DNA of 64,000 nt. It comes from Sphingorhabdus sp. 109 (lineage in GTDB: Bacteria; Pseudomonadota; Alphaproteobacteria; Sphingomonadales; Sphingomonadaceae). The stretch lies in the NCBI RefSeq assembly GCF_902506555.1, contig NZ_LR732707.1:1515137-1579136 (forward strand), read 5' to 3'. The translations under genes were made by a program, and so were the position numbers. Below the pieces are notes generated by a model that was given only the letters and a program-made list of their open reading frames with translations, made no database searches and had not been told where the DNA came from. Shown piece after piece: positions 1 to 8,756 of the stretch; the first letter of the stretch is position 1, and every line of letters starts with the position of its first letter.

Positions 1-19
1 GTCTAGCCCAGATGATCAT
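1..19 (-). CDS. Start of a gene clipped by the left edge
   Basis: Read on the minus strand, a Shine-Dalgarno AGGAG (27-31) stands 7 bases before an ATG at 19-17 that opens MIIWAR and runs off the window; another ATG lies at 25-23 in the same frame. Only six codons are visible, so no product can be named. It would be divergent from the dioxygenase gene at 236. Confidence 0.3.
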
Positions 20-235
20 CTTCATTCTCCTCGCGATTTGTTCGGGTAGCCATTCAACACCCGGAACCCGCTATGGTTCCTGAACAGGCGAACTTTGCAA
101 GGCAGAACGCATTCAGGGCGCGACCGACTGCTTCAGACCGGCCCGCTTGAATACATTTGCCCCTGTTGATTTCATTTGATACCATATGCCCGTTGAGCAA
201 GCGGCCCAACCCGCGCTTGCGCCAATGGTGACCTT

Positions 236-1396
236 ATGAAATTGTCCGATTATGATATGTCCGCTTCCCGCGGATTTCTCTCGCATTTCGAAATTGTCGA
301 TATCGACCTTCCCGATATATTTGCCCCGATCGCGACGGCGGCGGAAAATCTCCCGGGCCTGATGACCACCGGCCGGGTGCGACACTGGCTGAAGCAATTG
401 CCAGCGCTCGATCTTTCCGACTGGGCCGCAAATGCCCCCGAAGAACAGGTCCGGGTGGCGATGGTCCGTTATTCTTTCCTCGTGCAGGCCTACGTGTGGG
501 GCGAGAGCGAGCCGCCGACCGCCCTGCCCGCCAATCTCGCCCGACCGATGGTGGCGCTGGCCGACCGGCTCGATCAGGCGCCGTTACTGCCCTATAGCGG
601 CTATGTGCTCGACAATTGGGCGCGGCTGGACCGCAACGGTCCGATTGCACTCGACAATGTCTATATGGTGCAGAATTTCTTCGGCGGAGCGGATGAGAAC
701 TGGTTCGTCCTGATCCATGTAGCAATCGAGGCAGCGGCCGGCCCGCTTCTCGGCCTTGCCTGCGATCTGGTCGAAGCCGCCCGTGCGAAGGACACTGCCA
801 GAACGACGGCATTTCTTGAGGGAATGGACAGCCACTGGGACGCAGTAAACGCGATCTTCGACCGGATGCCGGACCGCTGCGATCCCTATATCTATTATCA
901 GCGGGTGCGGCCCTATATCCACGGCTGGGCCAATAATCCCGCGCTGCCCGACGGCCTGATCTACGAAGGCGTCGATAAATATCAGGGCAAGGGCCAGTCG
1001 TTTCGCGGCCAGACCGGGTCACAAAGCTCGATCGTCCCGAGCATGGACGCCTTGTTCCAGGTGCAACACGGCAATGACCCGCTGCGCAGTTTTCTCGACG
1101 AACTGCACGCCTATCGGCCGGTCCAGCACCGGCGCTTTATCGAGGATCTGCGCGTACAGAGCCGGTTGCGGGAATTTGCTACTGCCAGCGGCGATGCGGC
1201 GCTCAGAAAGGCTTTCAACGCCAGCGTCGAGCAGGTTGCGCGGTTCCGCACGCGGCATCTGGAATATGCCGCAAGCTATATCAACAAGCAGGCGTCAAAC
1301 GGCAAAGGCAATGATCCCGAGGTCGGCACCGGTGGCACGCCGTTTATGAAATATCTGAAGAAACACCGCGACGAGAACCGGGCGCAATTGATCTGA
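236..1396 (+). CDS. Indoleamine 2,3-dioxygenase family protein
   Basis: The 386-residue product resembles bacterial members of the IDO family, heme enzymes that open the indole ring of tryptophan or related indoles to N-formylkynurenine-type products in the cytoplasm. Visible family marks are the central RGQTGSQSSIVPS stretch, His341 in RTRHLEYAASYI (equivalent to the proximal heme ligand, H346 in human IDO1) and the C-terminal TGGTPFMKYLKKHRDEN motif. The length is normal. The start at 236 has a weak ribosome site; M8 is an alternative. No other kynurenine-pathway gene is nearby; the next gene is a permease about 100 bases downstream, possibly co-transcribed. The substrate is not determined by the sequence. 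Confidence 0.82.
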   Translation: MKLSDYDMSASRGFLSHFEIVDIDLPDIFAPIATAAENLPGLMTTGRVRHWLKQLPALDLSDWAANAPEEQVRVAMVRYSFLVQAYVWGESEPPTALPANLARPMVALADRLDQAPLLPYSGYVLDNWARLDRNGPIALDNVYMVQNFFGGADENWFVLIHVAIEAAAGPLLGLACDLVEAARAKDTARTTAFLEGMDSHWDAVNAIFDRMPDRCDPYIYYQRVRPYIHGWANNPALPDGLIYEGVDKYQGKGQSFRGQTGSQSSIVPSMDALFQVQHGNDPLRSFLDELHAYRPVQHRRFIEDLRVQSRLREFATASGDAALRKAFNASVEQVARFRTRHLEYAASYINKQASNGKGNDPEVGTGGTPFMKYLKKHRDENRAQLI

Positions 1397-1495
1397 TAAG
1401 GGCGGCGCCCGTCCACTAAAGATGGTGGTTTTAGCAGTTGCGCGCCGGGCCTGGCCTCTGCCATTAGGCAGCGCTCAAGTTTCGGGGGGATGTTC

Positions 1496-2851
1496 ATGCT
1501 ATCGACAATCGGTCTAATCGGCGGACTGGCGCTGCTCATCTGGATGACGGTGCGGGGAGTGAATATCCTCATCGCCGGGCCGGTTGCCGCCGCACTTGTC
1601 GCGCTCACCAGCGGCATCGCCTGGCTGCCACCGCTGGCCGCAGCGGGCGCTCCTGATTTCGCGACGGCCTATATGGACGGCTTCGTCGGCTTCTTTAAAA
1701 GCTGGTTCTTCATGTTCCTGCTCGGCGCGATATTCGGCGAGATCATGGGGGCCAGCGGCGCGGCCGCCAGCGTCGCCCACTGGGTGATCGAGAAGATCGG
1801 GATCAAACATGCGGTGCTTGCCGTGGTCGCGGCCTGCGCGATCCTTACCTATGGCGGGGTCAGCGTGTTCATCGTCTCGTTCAGCGTCTATTCGCTGGCG
1901 GTGCATCTGTTTCGCGAGGCGGATCTGCCGCGGCGCTTCATCCCGGCGGCGCTGGCCTTTGGATCGGTGACCTTTACCATGACCAGCGCTGGCAGCCCGG
2001 AAATCCAGAATCTGATCCCGATGGAATATCTCGGTACCACCGCTTATGCCGGCTGGCAGGTCAGCCTGGTGATCGCGCTGTTCATGGCGGTTACCGGGCA
2101 ATATTGGCTCAACCATATGGTCAAGCGCGCCGTCGCCAAGGGCGAGCATTTTGTCGGCCGCGAAACGGATGACCAGAACAGCGACTATAGCAATCTGCCT
2201 GCGCCCCTGCTCTGCATCCTGCCGCTGGTCGCGGTGCTGGCGATCTTTCTGATCTTCCAATATCCGCAGGATATGGGGCCGCTCTCGGCGATCCTGCCGC
2301 AACAATCGCTGGACAAATGGGCGCTGGTGGCGGCTTTGGGATCCGGCGCGGTGGTCGCGCTGACCGTTGGCTACCAGAAGCTCGGATCGATGCCGGAAGC
2401 CTTTTCGCGCGGCGCGACCAGCGCGGTGGTGGCGATCACCAATACTTGCGCCGTGGTAGGATTTGGCTCCGTTGCCAAGCTATCACCAGCCTTTCAGGAA
2501 GCGCTCATTCTGGTTCAGAATATTCCGGGCAGCCCGCTGATCGGCGCGGCCATTGCCGTTACCGTGATCGCCGGACTCACCGGTTCGGCATCGGGTGGCC
2601 AGTCGATCGCCCTGCCCCTGATCGCGCCCCATTATATCGATGTCGGCGCGCAGCCCGACGAGCTGCACCGCGTCGTCGCCATCTCCTCCGGCGCGCTCGA
2701 TAGCCTGCCGCATAATGGCTATGTCGTGACCACGATCCGCGCGGTTTGCGGGGAAACCCATAAGGATGCCTATGGCGCGGTGGGCGCGCTGACCGTGGTG
2801 ATACCGGTAATCGGGACGATCATGGCGGTCATCCTGTTCGGGATCTTCTAG
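1496..2851 (+). CDS. GntP-type H+ symporter family permease
   Basis: This is a very hydrophobic inner-membrane protein of about 451 residues with roughly a dozen predicted membrane segments. It has the glycine-rich hairpin sequences of the GntP/citrate-permease type, for example TYGGVSVFIVSFSVYSLA and AGLTGSASGGQSIALPL. Such proteins import organic acids with protons. An ATG at 1490 directly abuts the GGGGGG ribosome site (1484-1489), so the ATG at 1496, spaced 6 bases, is the better start. It follows the dioxygenase on the same strand, so a link with uptake of an aromatic or keto acid is possible but speculative. Substrate unknown. Confidence 0.75.
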   Translation: MLSTIGLIGGLALLIWMTVRGVNILIAGPVAAALVALTSGIAWLPPLAAAGAPDFATAYMDGFVGFFKSWFFMFLLGAIFGEIMGASGAAASVAHWVIEKIGIKHAVLAVVAACAILTYGGVSVFIVSFSVYSLAVHLFREADLPRRFIPAALAFGSVTFTMTSAGSPEIQNLIPMEYLGTTAYAGWQVSLVIALFMAVTGQYWLNHMVKRAVAKGEHFVGRETDDQNSDYSNLPAPLLCILPLVAVLAIFLIFQYPQDMGPLSAILPQQSLDKWALVAALGSGAVVALTVGYQKLGSMPEAFSRGATSAVVAITNTCAVVGFGSVAKLSPAFQEALILVQNIPGSPLIGAAIAVTVIAGLTGSASGGQSIALPLIAPHYIDVGAQPDELHRVVAISSGALDSLPHNGYVVTTIRAVCGETHKDAYGAVGALTVVIPVIGTIMAVILFGIF

Positions 2852-2943
2852 CGCTCAGGCGGCCCTTTACCGCCGCGTAGCCCAAAATCCGTCGACGACT
2901 GGAAGAATTGGAAGCATGTCGCGCCTTGCGGGCAAACGAGAAG

Positions 2944-2970
2944 GATAGTTAATATTTTACCTTAACTATC
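2944..2970. promoter_or_regulatory. AT-rich inverted repeat between convergent genes
   Basis: GATAGTTAA (2944-2952) and TTAACTATC (2962-2970) are perfect 9-base arms around a 9-base spacer, followed by T-rich DNA. It lies between the converging permease and PadR genes. It could be a weak bidirectional terminator or a protein-binding site; the sequence does not decide. Confidence 0.4.
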
Positions 2971-3025
2971 TCTCATAATTGTTTGTTTTATTTAATTTAT
3001 TAAGCCTATTAATCGGAGAGAATTT

Positions 3026-3646
3026 CTATTTCAACCGCTCGATTTTGCTCGCGGCCTCGTCGATGATCGCGGTGACGTCCAGGATCTTGTCCGATCCCTT
3101 TTCCTCTTCGGCCAGCCGGATGCGGATCGCGCTTTTCAGATTGTGCATCGCGCGGCGCACGGACGCGCCATCGCTGGCCTCGCCCATTTTCGATACGCCT
3201 TCCAGCCGGGCCAGAATTTCCTCGATATGGGCCGCTTCCTCGTCCAGACGGGCGGAACCCGCTTCGGTGATCGAGTAGATCTTCTTGCCGTCGCCATCGA
3301 CCTTTTCGTCAATCAGGTCCATTTCCGCCATCAGGGTCAGCGTCGGATAGACGATCCCCGGGCTGGGCGCATAAAGGCCGCCGGTCAGATCCTCGATCTG
3401 ACGGATCAGATCATAACCGTGCCGCGGTTCCTCGGCGATCAGATGCAGCGCCAGCAGCTTCAGCTCGCCGCGCCGGAACATCCGGGCGCGTCTTTTGCCC
3501 CTTGCCCCTTCAAAGGCAGCCTGCGCAAAGGCCCGTGCGAATTTCTCGCCGGCCGCTCCACCGGGCCCGCGACCATGTCCCCGGCCCCGACCGCGGCCAC
3601 CGCCGGGTCCAAATTTCATTCCATGTCTCATATTCTGGTCTTTCAT
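3026..3646 (-). CDS. PadR family transcriptional regulator
   Basis: The 206-residue protein has a glycine/arginine-rich basic N-terminus (about residues 10-35) followed by a PadR winged helix: RRGELKLLALHLIAEEPRHGYDLIRQIEDL, then YPTLTLMAEMDLI and a wing containing GKKIYSITEAG. The C-terminal half is helical and would form the dimerisation part. PadR proteins are usually repressors, often controlling a neighbouring gene. The palindrome at 3665-3676 just upstream suggests autoregulation; the serine hydrolase at 3847 is divergent from it. The Gly-Arg tail is an added, probably disordered nucleic-acid-binding extension. The ligand is unknown. Confidence 0.85.
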   Translation of the reverse strand: MKDQNMRHGMKFGPGGGRGRGRGHGRGPGGAAGEKFARAFAQAAFEGARGKRRARMFRRGELKLLALHLIAEEPRHGYDLIRQIEDLTGGLYAPSPGIVYPTLTLMAEMDLIDEKVDGDGKKIYSITEAGSARLDEEAAHIEEILARLEGVSKMGEASDGASVRRAMHNLKSAIRIRLAEEEKGSDKILDVTAIIDEAASKIERLK

Positions 3647-3664
3647 CCTTTCTAAGATATTTTA

Positions 3665-3676
3665 AAGATATATCTT
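3665..3676. promoter_or_regulatory. Candidate PadR operator
   Basis: AAGATATATCTT is a perfect 12-base palindrome 18 bases upstream of the padR-type start codon (3646), with a related TAAGATATTTTA half-repeat just beside it (3653-3664). Its place in the divergent region toward the serine hydrolase gene fits an autoregulatory operator. This is inferred from symmetry and position only. Confidence 0.4.
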
Positions 3677-3846
3677 AATAAGCTCTTTACAAGCGCGTTA
3701 CGACGAAAAATTTCCAACTGTTTGAGAATATGCCGGAAAATCTCGCGGAATCTTTCGTCCCGCGGCCTACCCTGTCCGGCCCAAAGATACTGGACTCGCA
3801 CTCCCAAGCTGTTAATCAAACAGTTAAAGTCTGGATGGAGAGAAGA

Positions 3847-4974
3847 ATGACAGCCCCGATATACGGCACCTGCGACCCGCGCTTTGCGCCGGTCAAAGCG
3901 GCCTTTGAAAAGAATTTCAGCGAACATGACGATCTCGGCGCCTCGGTGGCGATCACGCTGAACGGCGAATTTGTCGTCGATCTCTGGGGTGGCCATCTTG
4001 ACGAGGCGCGCACCGAAGAATGGCGGGAAGACACGCTGGTCAATGTCTGGTCGAGCACCAAGACGATGGCGGCCATGTCGCTGCTGCTGCTCGCCGATCG
4101 CGGCGAGGTCGATCTATGTGCAAAAGCCGGCACATATTGGCCGGAATTTGCCCAGAATGGCAAGGAAGACGTCGAAGTCCGGCATTTTCTCTCCCATAGT
4201 GCCGGCCTGTCCGGCATGGACGACAAGGTCGAGGGCGACGCGCTTTATGATTGGGACTGGATGACCTCCTCATTGGCGAATCAGGAACCATGGTGGCAAC
4301 CGGGCACGCAATCGGGCTATCACGCCCTCACCCAGGGCCATCTGATCGGCGAAATCGTCCGCCGGGTCACCGGCCAGACGATCGGTAATTTCTTCCGTCA
4401 GGAAATCGCCGAGCCAACCGGCGCGGATTTCCATATCGGCGCGGATGAATCGCTCGACGCGCGCATCACCAATCTGGTGCCGCCGAAGAGCGGCCCTGCC
4501 CCCAGCCCGGATTCGATTGCCGGCCGCACCTTTGCCAATCCCGGCGTCGACGCGACCGAGCCGAGAAGGCGCGCCTGGCGCGCGGCGGAAATCCCCGCCG
4601 CCAATGGTCAGGGCAATGCCCGCAGCATCGTCCGCGCCCAGACAGCCATGGCCAATGGCGGCCAGGCCTTCGGCAAGACGATCCTGTCGGAAGCCGGAAC
4701 CAAGCGGATCTTCGACAAGCAGACCGAAGGCACCGATCTGGTGCTTGGCCTGCCGCTGACCTTTGGCATGGGCTATGGGCTGAACAACCCGGCCACGCCG
4801 ATCAGCCCCAATGCCAACACCGCTTTCTGGGGCGGTTATGGCGGATCGTCGGTGATCATCGATCAGGACGCAGGCCTGTGCTTCTCCTATGTCATGAACA
4901 AGATGGAATCCGGCCTGCTTGGCGATCCGAGAGGCTTCGGGCTGGCGGCGGCCATGTATATGTCGATGGCTTAG
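3847..4974 (+). CDS. Serine hydrolase, class C beta-lactamase/EstB type
   Basis: The 375-residue protein belongs to the beta-lactamase-like esterase family. The nucleophile lies in S69-S-T-K72 (SxxK), the general base is Tyr158 in SGYHALTQGHLIGEIVRR, and a late WGGYGGSS stretch takes the place of the KTG triad. Members of this subgroup are usually carboxylesterases rather than drug-hydrolysing enzymes. No signal peptide is visible, so it is probably cytoplasmic. The start at 3847 is chosen because GGAG (3837-3840) precedes it; an in-frame ATG at 3730 would add a 39-residue unstructured extension. It is divergent from the PadR gene. Confidence 0.82.
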   Translation: MTAPIYGTCDPRFAPVKAAFEKNFSEHDDLGASVAITLNGEFVVDLWGGHLDEARTEEWREDTLVNVWSSTKTMAAMSLLLLADRGEVDLCAKAGTYWPEFAQNGKEDVEVRHFLSHSAGLSGMDDKVEGDALYDWDWMTSSLANQEPWWQPGTQSGYHALTQGHLIGEIVRRVTGQTIGNFFRQEIAEPTGADFHIGADESLDARITNLVPPKSGPAPSPDSIAGRTFANPGVDATEPRRRAWRAAEIPAANGQGNARSIVRAQTAMANGGQAFGKTILSEAGTKRIFDKQTEGTDLVLGLPLTFGMGYGLNNPATPISPNANTAFWGGYGGSSVIIDQDAGLCFSYVMNKMESGLLGDPRGFGLAAAMYMSMA

Positions 4975-5065
4975 CCAGAGGCTGGGCGTTGCCCATAATG
5001 GCTAGTCGGCACGGCGCGACGATCCCGCTAGACCAGCCGTTCAAGTTTTCACGATAGAGGCCGAT

Positions 5066-5854
5066 ATGGATCTGGGAATTGCGGGCAAAATTGCGCTGGT
5101 CAATGGCGGGAGCGCCGGATTGGGTCGCGGGGCGGCTCTGGCACTGGCCAGAGAAAAGACCGAATTATTCGTCACCGCCCGCGGCGAAGAGCGACTGCTT
5201 CAGACCTGCGAAGAGCTGGCCCGCGAAACCGGCGCCAATATCACGCCGATTGTCGCCGATCACAGCAGCGATGAAGGCCGCGAGACTATCCTCTCCATCT
5301 GTCCCAGTCCGGATATATTGGTCGCCACCTGCTCCCCACCCCCTTTCTCCGGCGATTTCCGCACCGTCGGCCGCGCGGAATGGGAAGAAGCGCTGTCGCT
5401 GACCCTGCTCAGCCCGGTGGAGTTTATCAAATCGGTGATCGACGGCATGGTTGAGCGCAAATGGGGCCGGATCGTCAATATCGCCACCGGCGCGGCCAAA
5501 TATCCGGCCGCGATGCGCGTATTGTCCGGACCACCACGCGCCGCTCTGGTCAACTATACGGTTGCGGTGGCGAAGCAGGTCGCGAAACATGGGGTGACGA
5601 TCAACAATATCCTGCCCGGCATGCATCACACGGACGGGATCAGAGGCATGTTCGACAGCCAGGCCGAAGCCAATGGCACCAGCTATGACGAGGAGGTCGC
5701 GAAATTTGTCAAACAGGTCCGGATCCCGGTCGGGCGCTTTGGCGACGCGGAAGATATGGGCATGTTTGTCGCAATGTTCTGCAGCGAGATGGCGGGCTAT
5801 GCGACCGGACAGAGTCTGGTGGTCGATGGCGGCATGGGCAATTCGATTTTCTAG
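5066..5854 (+). CDS. SDR family protein with altered catalytic residues
   Basis: The 262-residue protein has a Rossmann fold of the short-chain dehydrogenase/reductase family. The dinucleotide-binding loop reads NGGSAGLGRG near residue 14, and the C-terminus ends in the usual GQSLVVDGGMG. Where canonical members carry YxxxK, this protein reads LSGPPRAALVNYTVAVAK: aligned on the following AAL, the catalytic Tyr and Lys become Ser and Arg. It may reduce poorly, use another Tyr, or act as a binding or isomerase-type protein. It stands alone on the plus strand. The fold is sure; the activity is not. Confidence 0.8.
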   Translation: MDLGIAGKIALVNGGSAGLGRGAALALAREKTELFVTARGEERLLQTCEELARETGANITPIVADHSSDEGRETILSICPSPDILVATCSPPPFSGDFRTVGRAEWEEALSLTLLSPVEFIKSVIDGMVERKWGRIVNIATGAAKYPAAMRVLSGPPRAALVNYTVAVAKQVAKHGVTINNILPGMHHTDGIRGMFDSQAEANGTSYDEEVAKFVKQVRIPVGRFGDAEDMGMFVAMFCSEMAGYATGQSLVVDGGMGNSIF

Positions 5855-6028
5855 CTGCGGTCCGCGCGGTTAATTCGCGCGCGTCGAGACGATGTATTTC
5901 CCGGTGTGGGCTGCGGCTGGACGACATTGTCGCGGGCGGGCCGGTTACCGGCTGGCACTGACATGACGGATGTGTATTTCATCGCTGTTGTTTAGAATTT
6001 TTTCAATGATTTGCGCTAGAGATGGACG

Positions 6029-6571
6029 ATGAATGAAATGTCCATAGACATCGAAGCGGCTCGGGAAATCAGCAGCATTTCAACCACATTCAATATGGAT
6101 GAGGCACATATTCTGCATAGCAAGATTATCGCTGAATGCGCATCTGTGGAGCGATGGCTGTTCAATCAGATTTCACTGTTCCAAAAACCGGCAATGATGC
6201 TTTCTCAAAAAATCGATCAAATGGAAAAACTGCTCGATCAAGACGAAAATCCATCGAAGCTCGCTAAAAAGATGAAGGTGCGCTTGACCGCATTCAGACC
6301 GTTCGCTCAGTTTAGATCCGAAATTGCGCACTCCGAGATGAGTTGGGCAACGCGGGGATCTGAAATCATTATCTTATTCGAAAATGCTGCCCAAATCTGC
6401 CAGCCTCTAGTCCGCAAAATAACAGCTATGTCGATGGATGACTTGAGAAATGTTCGGATCGGTATCGCAAAAGCGGAGAACGAACTGACGATGCTGGACA
6501 TCGGCCTCAAACCATCTTGCACATCTCAGCCGGCGAAGACCTCCGTCACCCCAGCGAAGGCGGGGATCTAA
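6029..6571 (+). CDS. Hypothetical protein, 180 aa
   Basis: I do not recognise the family. The protein is mostly helical, with no signal peptide and no membrane segment, and its base composition is lower in GC than its neighbours, hinting at acquisition. The middle (RLTAFRPFAQFRSEIAHSEM) recalls the conserved arginine/histidine region of small helical proteins annotated in bacteria as domains of unknown function, but I would not name one. The last ten or so codons lie inside the repeat at 6544-6630, so the native C-terminus was probably replaced when the repeat inserted. Confidence 0.55.
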   Translation: MNEMSIDIEAAREISSISTTFNMDEAHILHSKIIAECASVERWLFNQISLFQKPAMMLSQKIDQMEKLLDQDENPSKLAKKMKVRLTAFRPFAQFRSEIAHSEMSWATRGSEIIILFENAAQICQPLVRKITAMSMDDLRNVRIGIAKAENELTMLDIGLKPSCTSQPAKTSVTPAKAGI

Positions 6572-6630
6572 TCTCAAGGTAGCAAGAGACATACAGGCGG
6601 GCCGGATGCCAGCCTCCGCTGGCATGACGG
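6544..6630. repeat. Palindromic repeat, GTCACCCCAGCG...GCTGGCATGACGG type
   Basis: The left part (CGTCACCCCAGCGAAGGCGGGGATC) and the right part (GCCGGATGCCAGCCTCCGCTGGCATGACGG) form an imperfect inverted repeat ending in GTCA/TGAC, typical of sphingomonad intergenic repeats. It forms the 3' end of the ORF at 6029 and sits downstream of grpE (transcribed from the other strand). Confidence 0.6.
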
Positions 6631-6714
6631 TTCCTGATAGGAAAATATTGGCGGTTTGGCCCTCGTGCGCGAAAGTCAGGCAACCAGGCTAAAGAGACGC
6701 GTGCAGCCGGCGGA

Positions 6715-7305
6715 CTACTCCGGCTTCTTCGCCACGCCCACAAACGCCGGCCGCAGCAGCCGGTCCTTGATCATGTAACCGGCCTGCATTTCCTGCACGA
6801 TCGTGCCGGGTTCTTCATCGTCGGTCGGAATTTCGACCATCGCCTGATGCTGGTTGGGATCAAGCGGCAGGCCGACCGAGGCGACCCGCTTGATGCCGTT
6901 TTTCTCGAACACGGATTGCAGCTCGCGGCCGGTGGCCTCGATGCCGTTGATCAGGCCCTTCCACTTTTCCTCGTCCTTGACCTCGGCGGGAATGGCTTCG
7001 AGGGCGCGGTTCATATTGTCCATGACCGAGAGCATGTCGCGGGCAAAGCCCGTCGCGGCATAGGCGCGGGCGTCCTGCGCGTCCTTTTCGAGACGGCGTC
7101 GGACATTCTGGGTTTCCGCCTGAGCATAGAGCACCGCCTGCTGGGCTTCGGCCAGTTCATTCTCCAGAGCTTCGATACGGTTGTCGGCATTTTCCGGCTG
7201 GGAGGCTTCCGCTTCCCCGCCCTCTTTCATCGACTCCGGCACGCCTTCCAGTTCGGCGGCGGCATCGGCATCATTTTGTCCGGGATTCTGCTTGGTATCG
7301 CTCAT
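6715..7305 (-). CDS. grpE: GrpE, nucleotide exchange factor of DnaK
   Basis: The 196-residue cytoplasmic protein releases ADP from DnaK. An acidic disordered N-terminus (to about residue 40) is followed by a long coiled coil (IEALENELAEAQQAVLYAQAETQNVRRR) and the C-terminal beta domain with NGIEATGRELQSVFEKNGIKRV and the DPNQHQAM loop; GYMIKDRLLRPAFVGVAK is the classic GrpE ending. It lies 23 bases after hrcA on the same strand, so hrcA-grpE is an operon of heat-shock control and chaperone function. No CIRCE element was found upstream of hrcA in this window. Confidence 0.97.
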   Translation of the reverse strand: MSDTKQNPGQNDADAAAELEGVPESMKEGGEAEASQPENADNRIEALENELAEAQQAVLYAQAETQNVRRRLEKDAQDARAYAATGFARDMLSVMDNMNRALEAIPAEVKDEEKWKGLINGIEATGRELQSVFEKNGIKRVASVGLPLDPNQHQAMVEIPTDDEEPGTIVQEMQAGYMIKDRLLRPAFVGVAKKPE

Positions 7306-7328
7306 GTTCTAAATCACTCTAATTTCTA

Positions 7329-8378
7329 TCATTTGGTCAACAAACGCGACAGGCTCTGCGCGGTAAAGTCTACCATGGGTACGACGCGCGCGTAATTCAA
7401 CCTTGTCGGGCCGATTACACCGACCACGCCGACCACCTGTCCGTCGCTGTCCTTGTAGGGCGCCGCTATCACAGATGAGCCGGAAAGCGAGAATAATTTA
7501 TTCTCCGCGCCGATAAATATTTTGGCCGCCTCGGCATCGCGGGCATTGTCGAGCAGACGGGCGATTTCCTGCTTGCCCTCCAGCTCGTCGAGCAGGCGGC
7601 GCACCCGGTCGAGGTCCTCGAGCGCGCTATTGTCCTGCAGGAGATTCGCCTGTCCACGCACGATCAGCACCGGCCGGTCGGCCGGATCGCGGCTCCAGGT
7701 CACCATGCCGGCCTTGACCAGCTCTTCCGACGCCTTGTCGATCGCCAGCTCGCCGGCACTGATTTCCCGGTCGAGCTGGACCAGCGCCTGCGACAGGGAT
7801 TGCCCGCCGTAGCGGGCGGTGAGATAATTGCCCGCCTCGACCAGCGCCGATTCCGAAACGCCGGGCGGCAGGTCAAGCACACGGTTTTCGACCGCGCCGT
7901 CCTGTGACACGAGGATCGCCAGCCCCTGCCCCTCGGACAGTTTGACGAAACTGAATTGTTTGAGCAACGGCTCGCGCTTTGGCACCAGCACCAGACCGGC
8001 GCAGGAGGACAGGCCGGACAAGATCGAGGTCGTGGCGCGCAGGGCGTCCTCGACCGGCCCCTGTTCGGTGATCTGCCGCTCGATCGCGTCGCGCTCCTGC
8101 TGCGAGGGGGCCGCCGCCTGCATCATGCCGTCGACAAACAGCCGCAGGCCAAGTTCGGTCGGCATCCGTCCGGCGCTGGTGTGCGGCGCGGCTAGCAGGC
8201 CCAGCTCCTCAAGATCCTGCATGACATTGCGGATCGAGGCGGGGGAAAGCTCCAGCCCCGGCGCCTTCGATATGGTCCGCGACCCGACCGGCGCGCCGGT
8301 GTCGAGATAGGATTCCACCACGACGCGGAAAATATCCTGCGCCCGCGTGGTCATTTCGGTGATCGGGGTGGTGGTCAT
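7329..8378 (-). CDS. hrcA: HrcA, heat-inducible transcription repressor
   Basis: The 349-residue repressor binds CIRCE elements (usually before groESL) and is kept active by GroEL. The N-terminal winged helix (RAQDIFRVVVESYLDTGAPVGSRTI, then SPASIRNVMQDLEELGLL) is followed by the GAF-like dimer domain, and FVDGMMQ and the C-terminal GVIGPTRLNYARVVPMVDFTAQSLSRLL are diagnostic. It is first gene of the hrcA-grpE operon. The start at 8378 has no clear ribosome site; M9 is an alternative. The region upstream to rph holds repeats rather than an obvious promoter. Confidence 0.96.
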   Translation of the reverse strand: MTTTPITEMTTRAQDIFRVVVESYLDTGAPVGSRTISKAPGLELSPASIRNVMQDLEELGLLAAPHTSAGRMPTELGLRLFVDGMMQAAAPSQQERDAIERQITEQGPVEDALRATTSILSGLSSCAGLVLVPKREPLLKQFSFVKLSEGQGLAILVSQDGAVENRVLDLPPGVSESALVEAGNYLTARYGGQSLSQALVQLDREISAGELAIDKASEELVKAGMVTWSRDPADRPVLIVRGQANLLQDNSALEDLDRVRRLLDELEGKQEIARLLDNARDAEAAKIFIGAENKLFSLSGSSVIAAPYKDSDGQVVGVVGVIGPTRLNYARVVPMVDFTAQSLSRLLTK

Positions 8379-8756
8379 GGGTTATAGATAGGTGAATTGT
8401 CGGGAGGTTTCCAGCGCGCAATTGAGAGCTGCTGTGCTCCGCACTTGATGCGGAGCTCTGGAGGTGGAGACTGCTATCCGCCGCACAAGCTCCGCATCAA
8501 GTGCGGAGCACAGAAACACGTGATACTCACCCGCTCCCACCGGGAGAGGCAACCGGAGCTTGGCCTTTTTGATAACTAGCGCAGGTCGGTGAGGGATTTT
8601 ATGCTATCGAAAGGGCGTACCCCCTCACCACCGTCGCCTTGGGCAGCGAGCAGACAAGGCTTTGCTATCTTTTCCCTCAAGGGGAGAGGATGAGCGTTGT
8701 TGCCTCTCCCTGCGCGAGCGGTTAAGGACGCGCCAACTCAAAATAAGGAACATCAC
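8379..8756. other. hrcA-rph intergenic region filled with repeats
   Basis: This 378-base stretch separates the divergent hrcA and rph genes. It holds one double-hairpin repeat (8433-8512), a short CTCCC/GGGAG hairpin (8534-8546) and a relative of it near 8674-8690 reading CCCTCAAGGGG. The rph ribosome site AAGGAA is at 8745-8750. No CIRCE-like repeat and no convincing promoter boxes were seen. Confidence 0.6.
8433..8512. repeat. Double-hairpin repeat, family A copy 1
   Basis: The 80-base unit starts TGTGCTCCGCACTTGATGCG and ends with its inverse. Each half is itself a hairpin (GCTCCGCA-loop-TGCGGAGC), so the unit can fold as two hairpins or one long stem. Three further copies are at 10215, 13994 and 29171. 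It lies between divergent hrcA and rph. Confidence 0.85.

Noticed and set aside
234..1022. Long minus-strand reading frame across the dioxygenase gene
   Set aside because: It is Arg/Pro-rich, has no recognisable domain and is antisense to a clear IDO family gene, as GC-rich shadow frames usually are.
1397..1440. Possible terminator after the dioxygenase gene
   Set aside because: CCAC-loop-GTGG followed by TTTT has only four base pairs and is too weak to support a call.
8379..8756. CIRCE element for HrcA autoregulation
   Set aside because: No TTAGCACTC-N9-GAGTGCTAA-like sequence was found in the divergent region. The repeats present have a different sequence.
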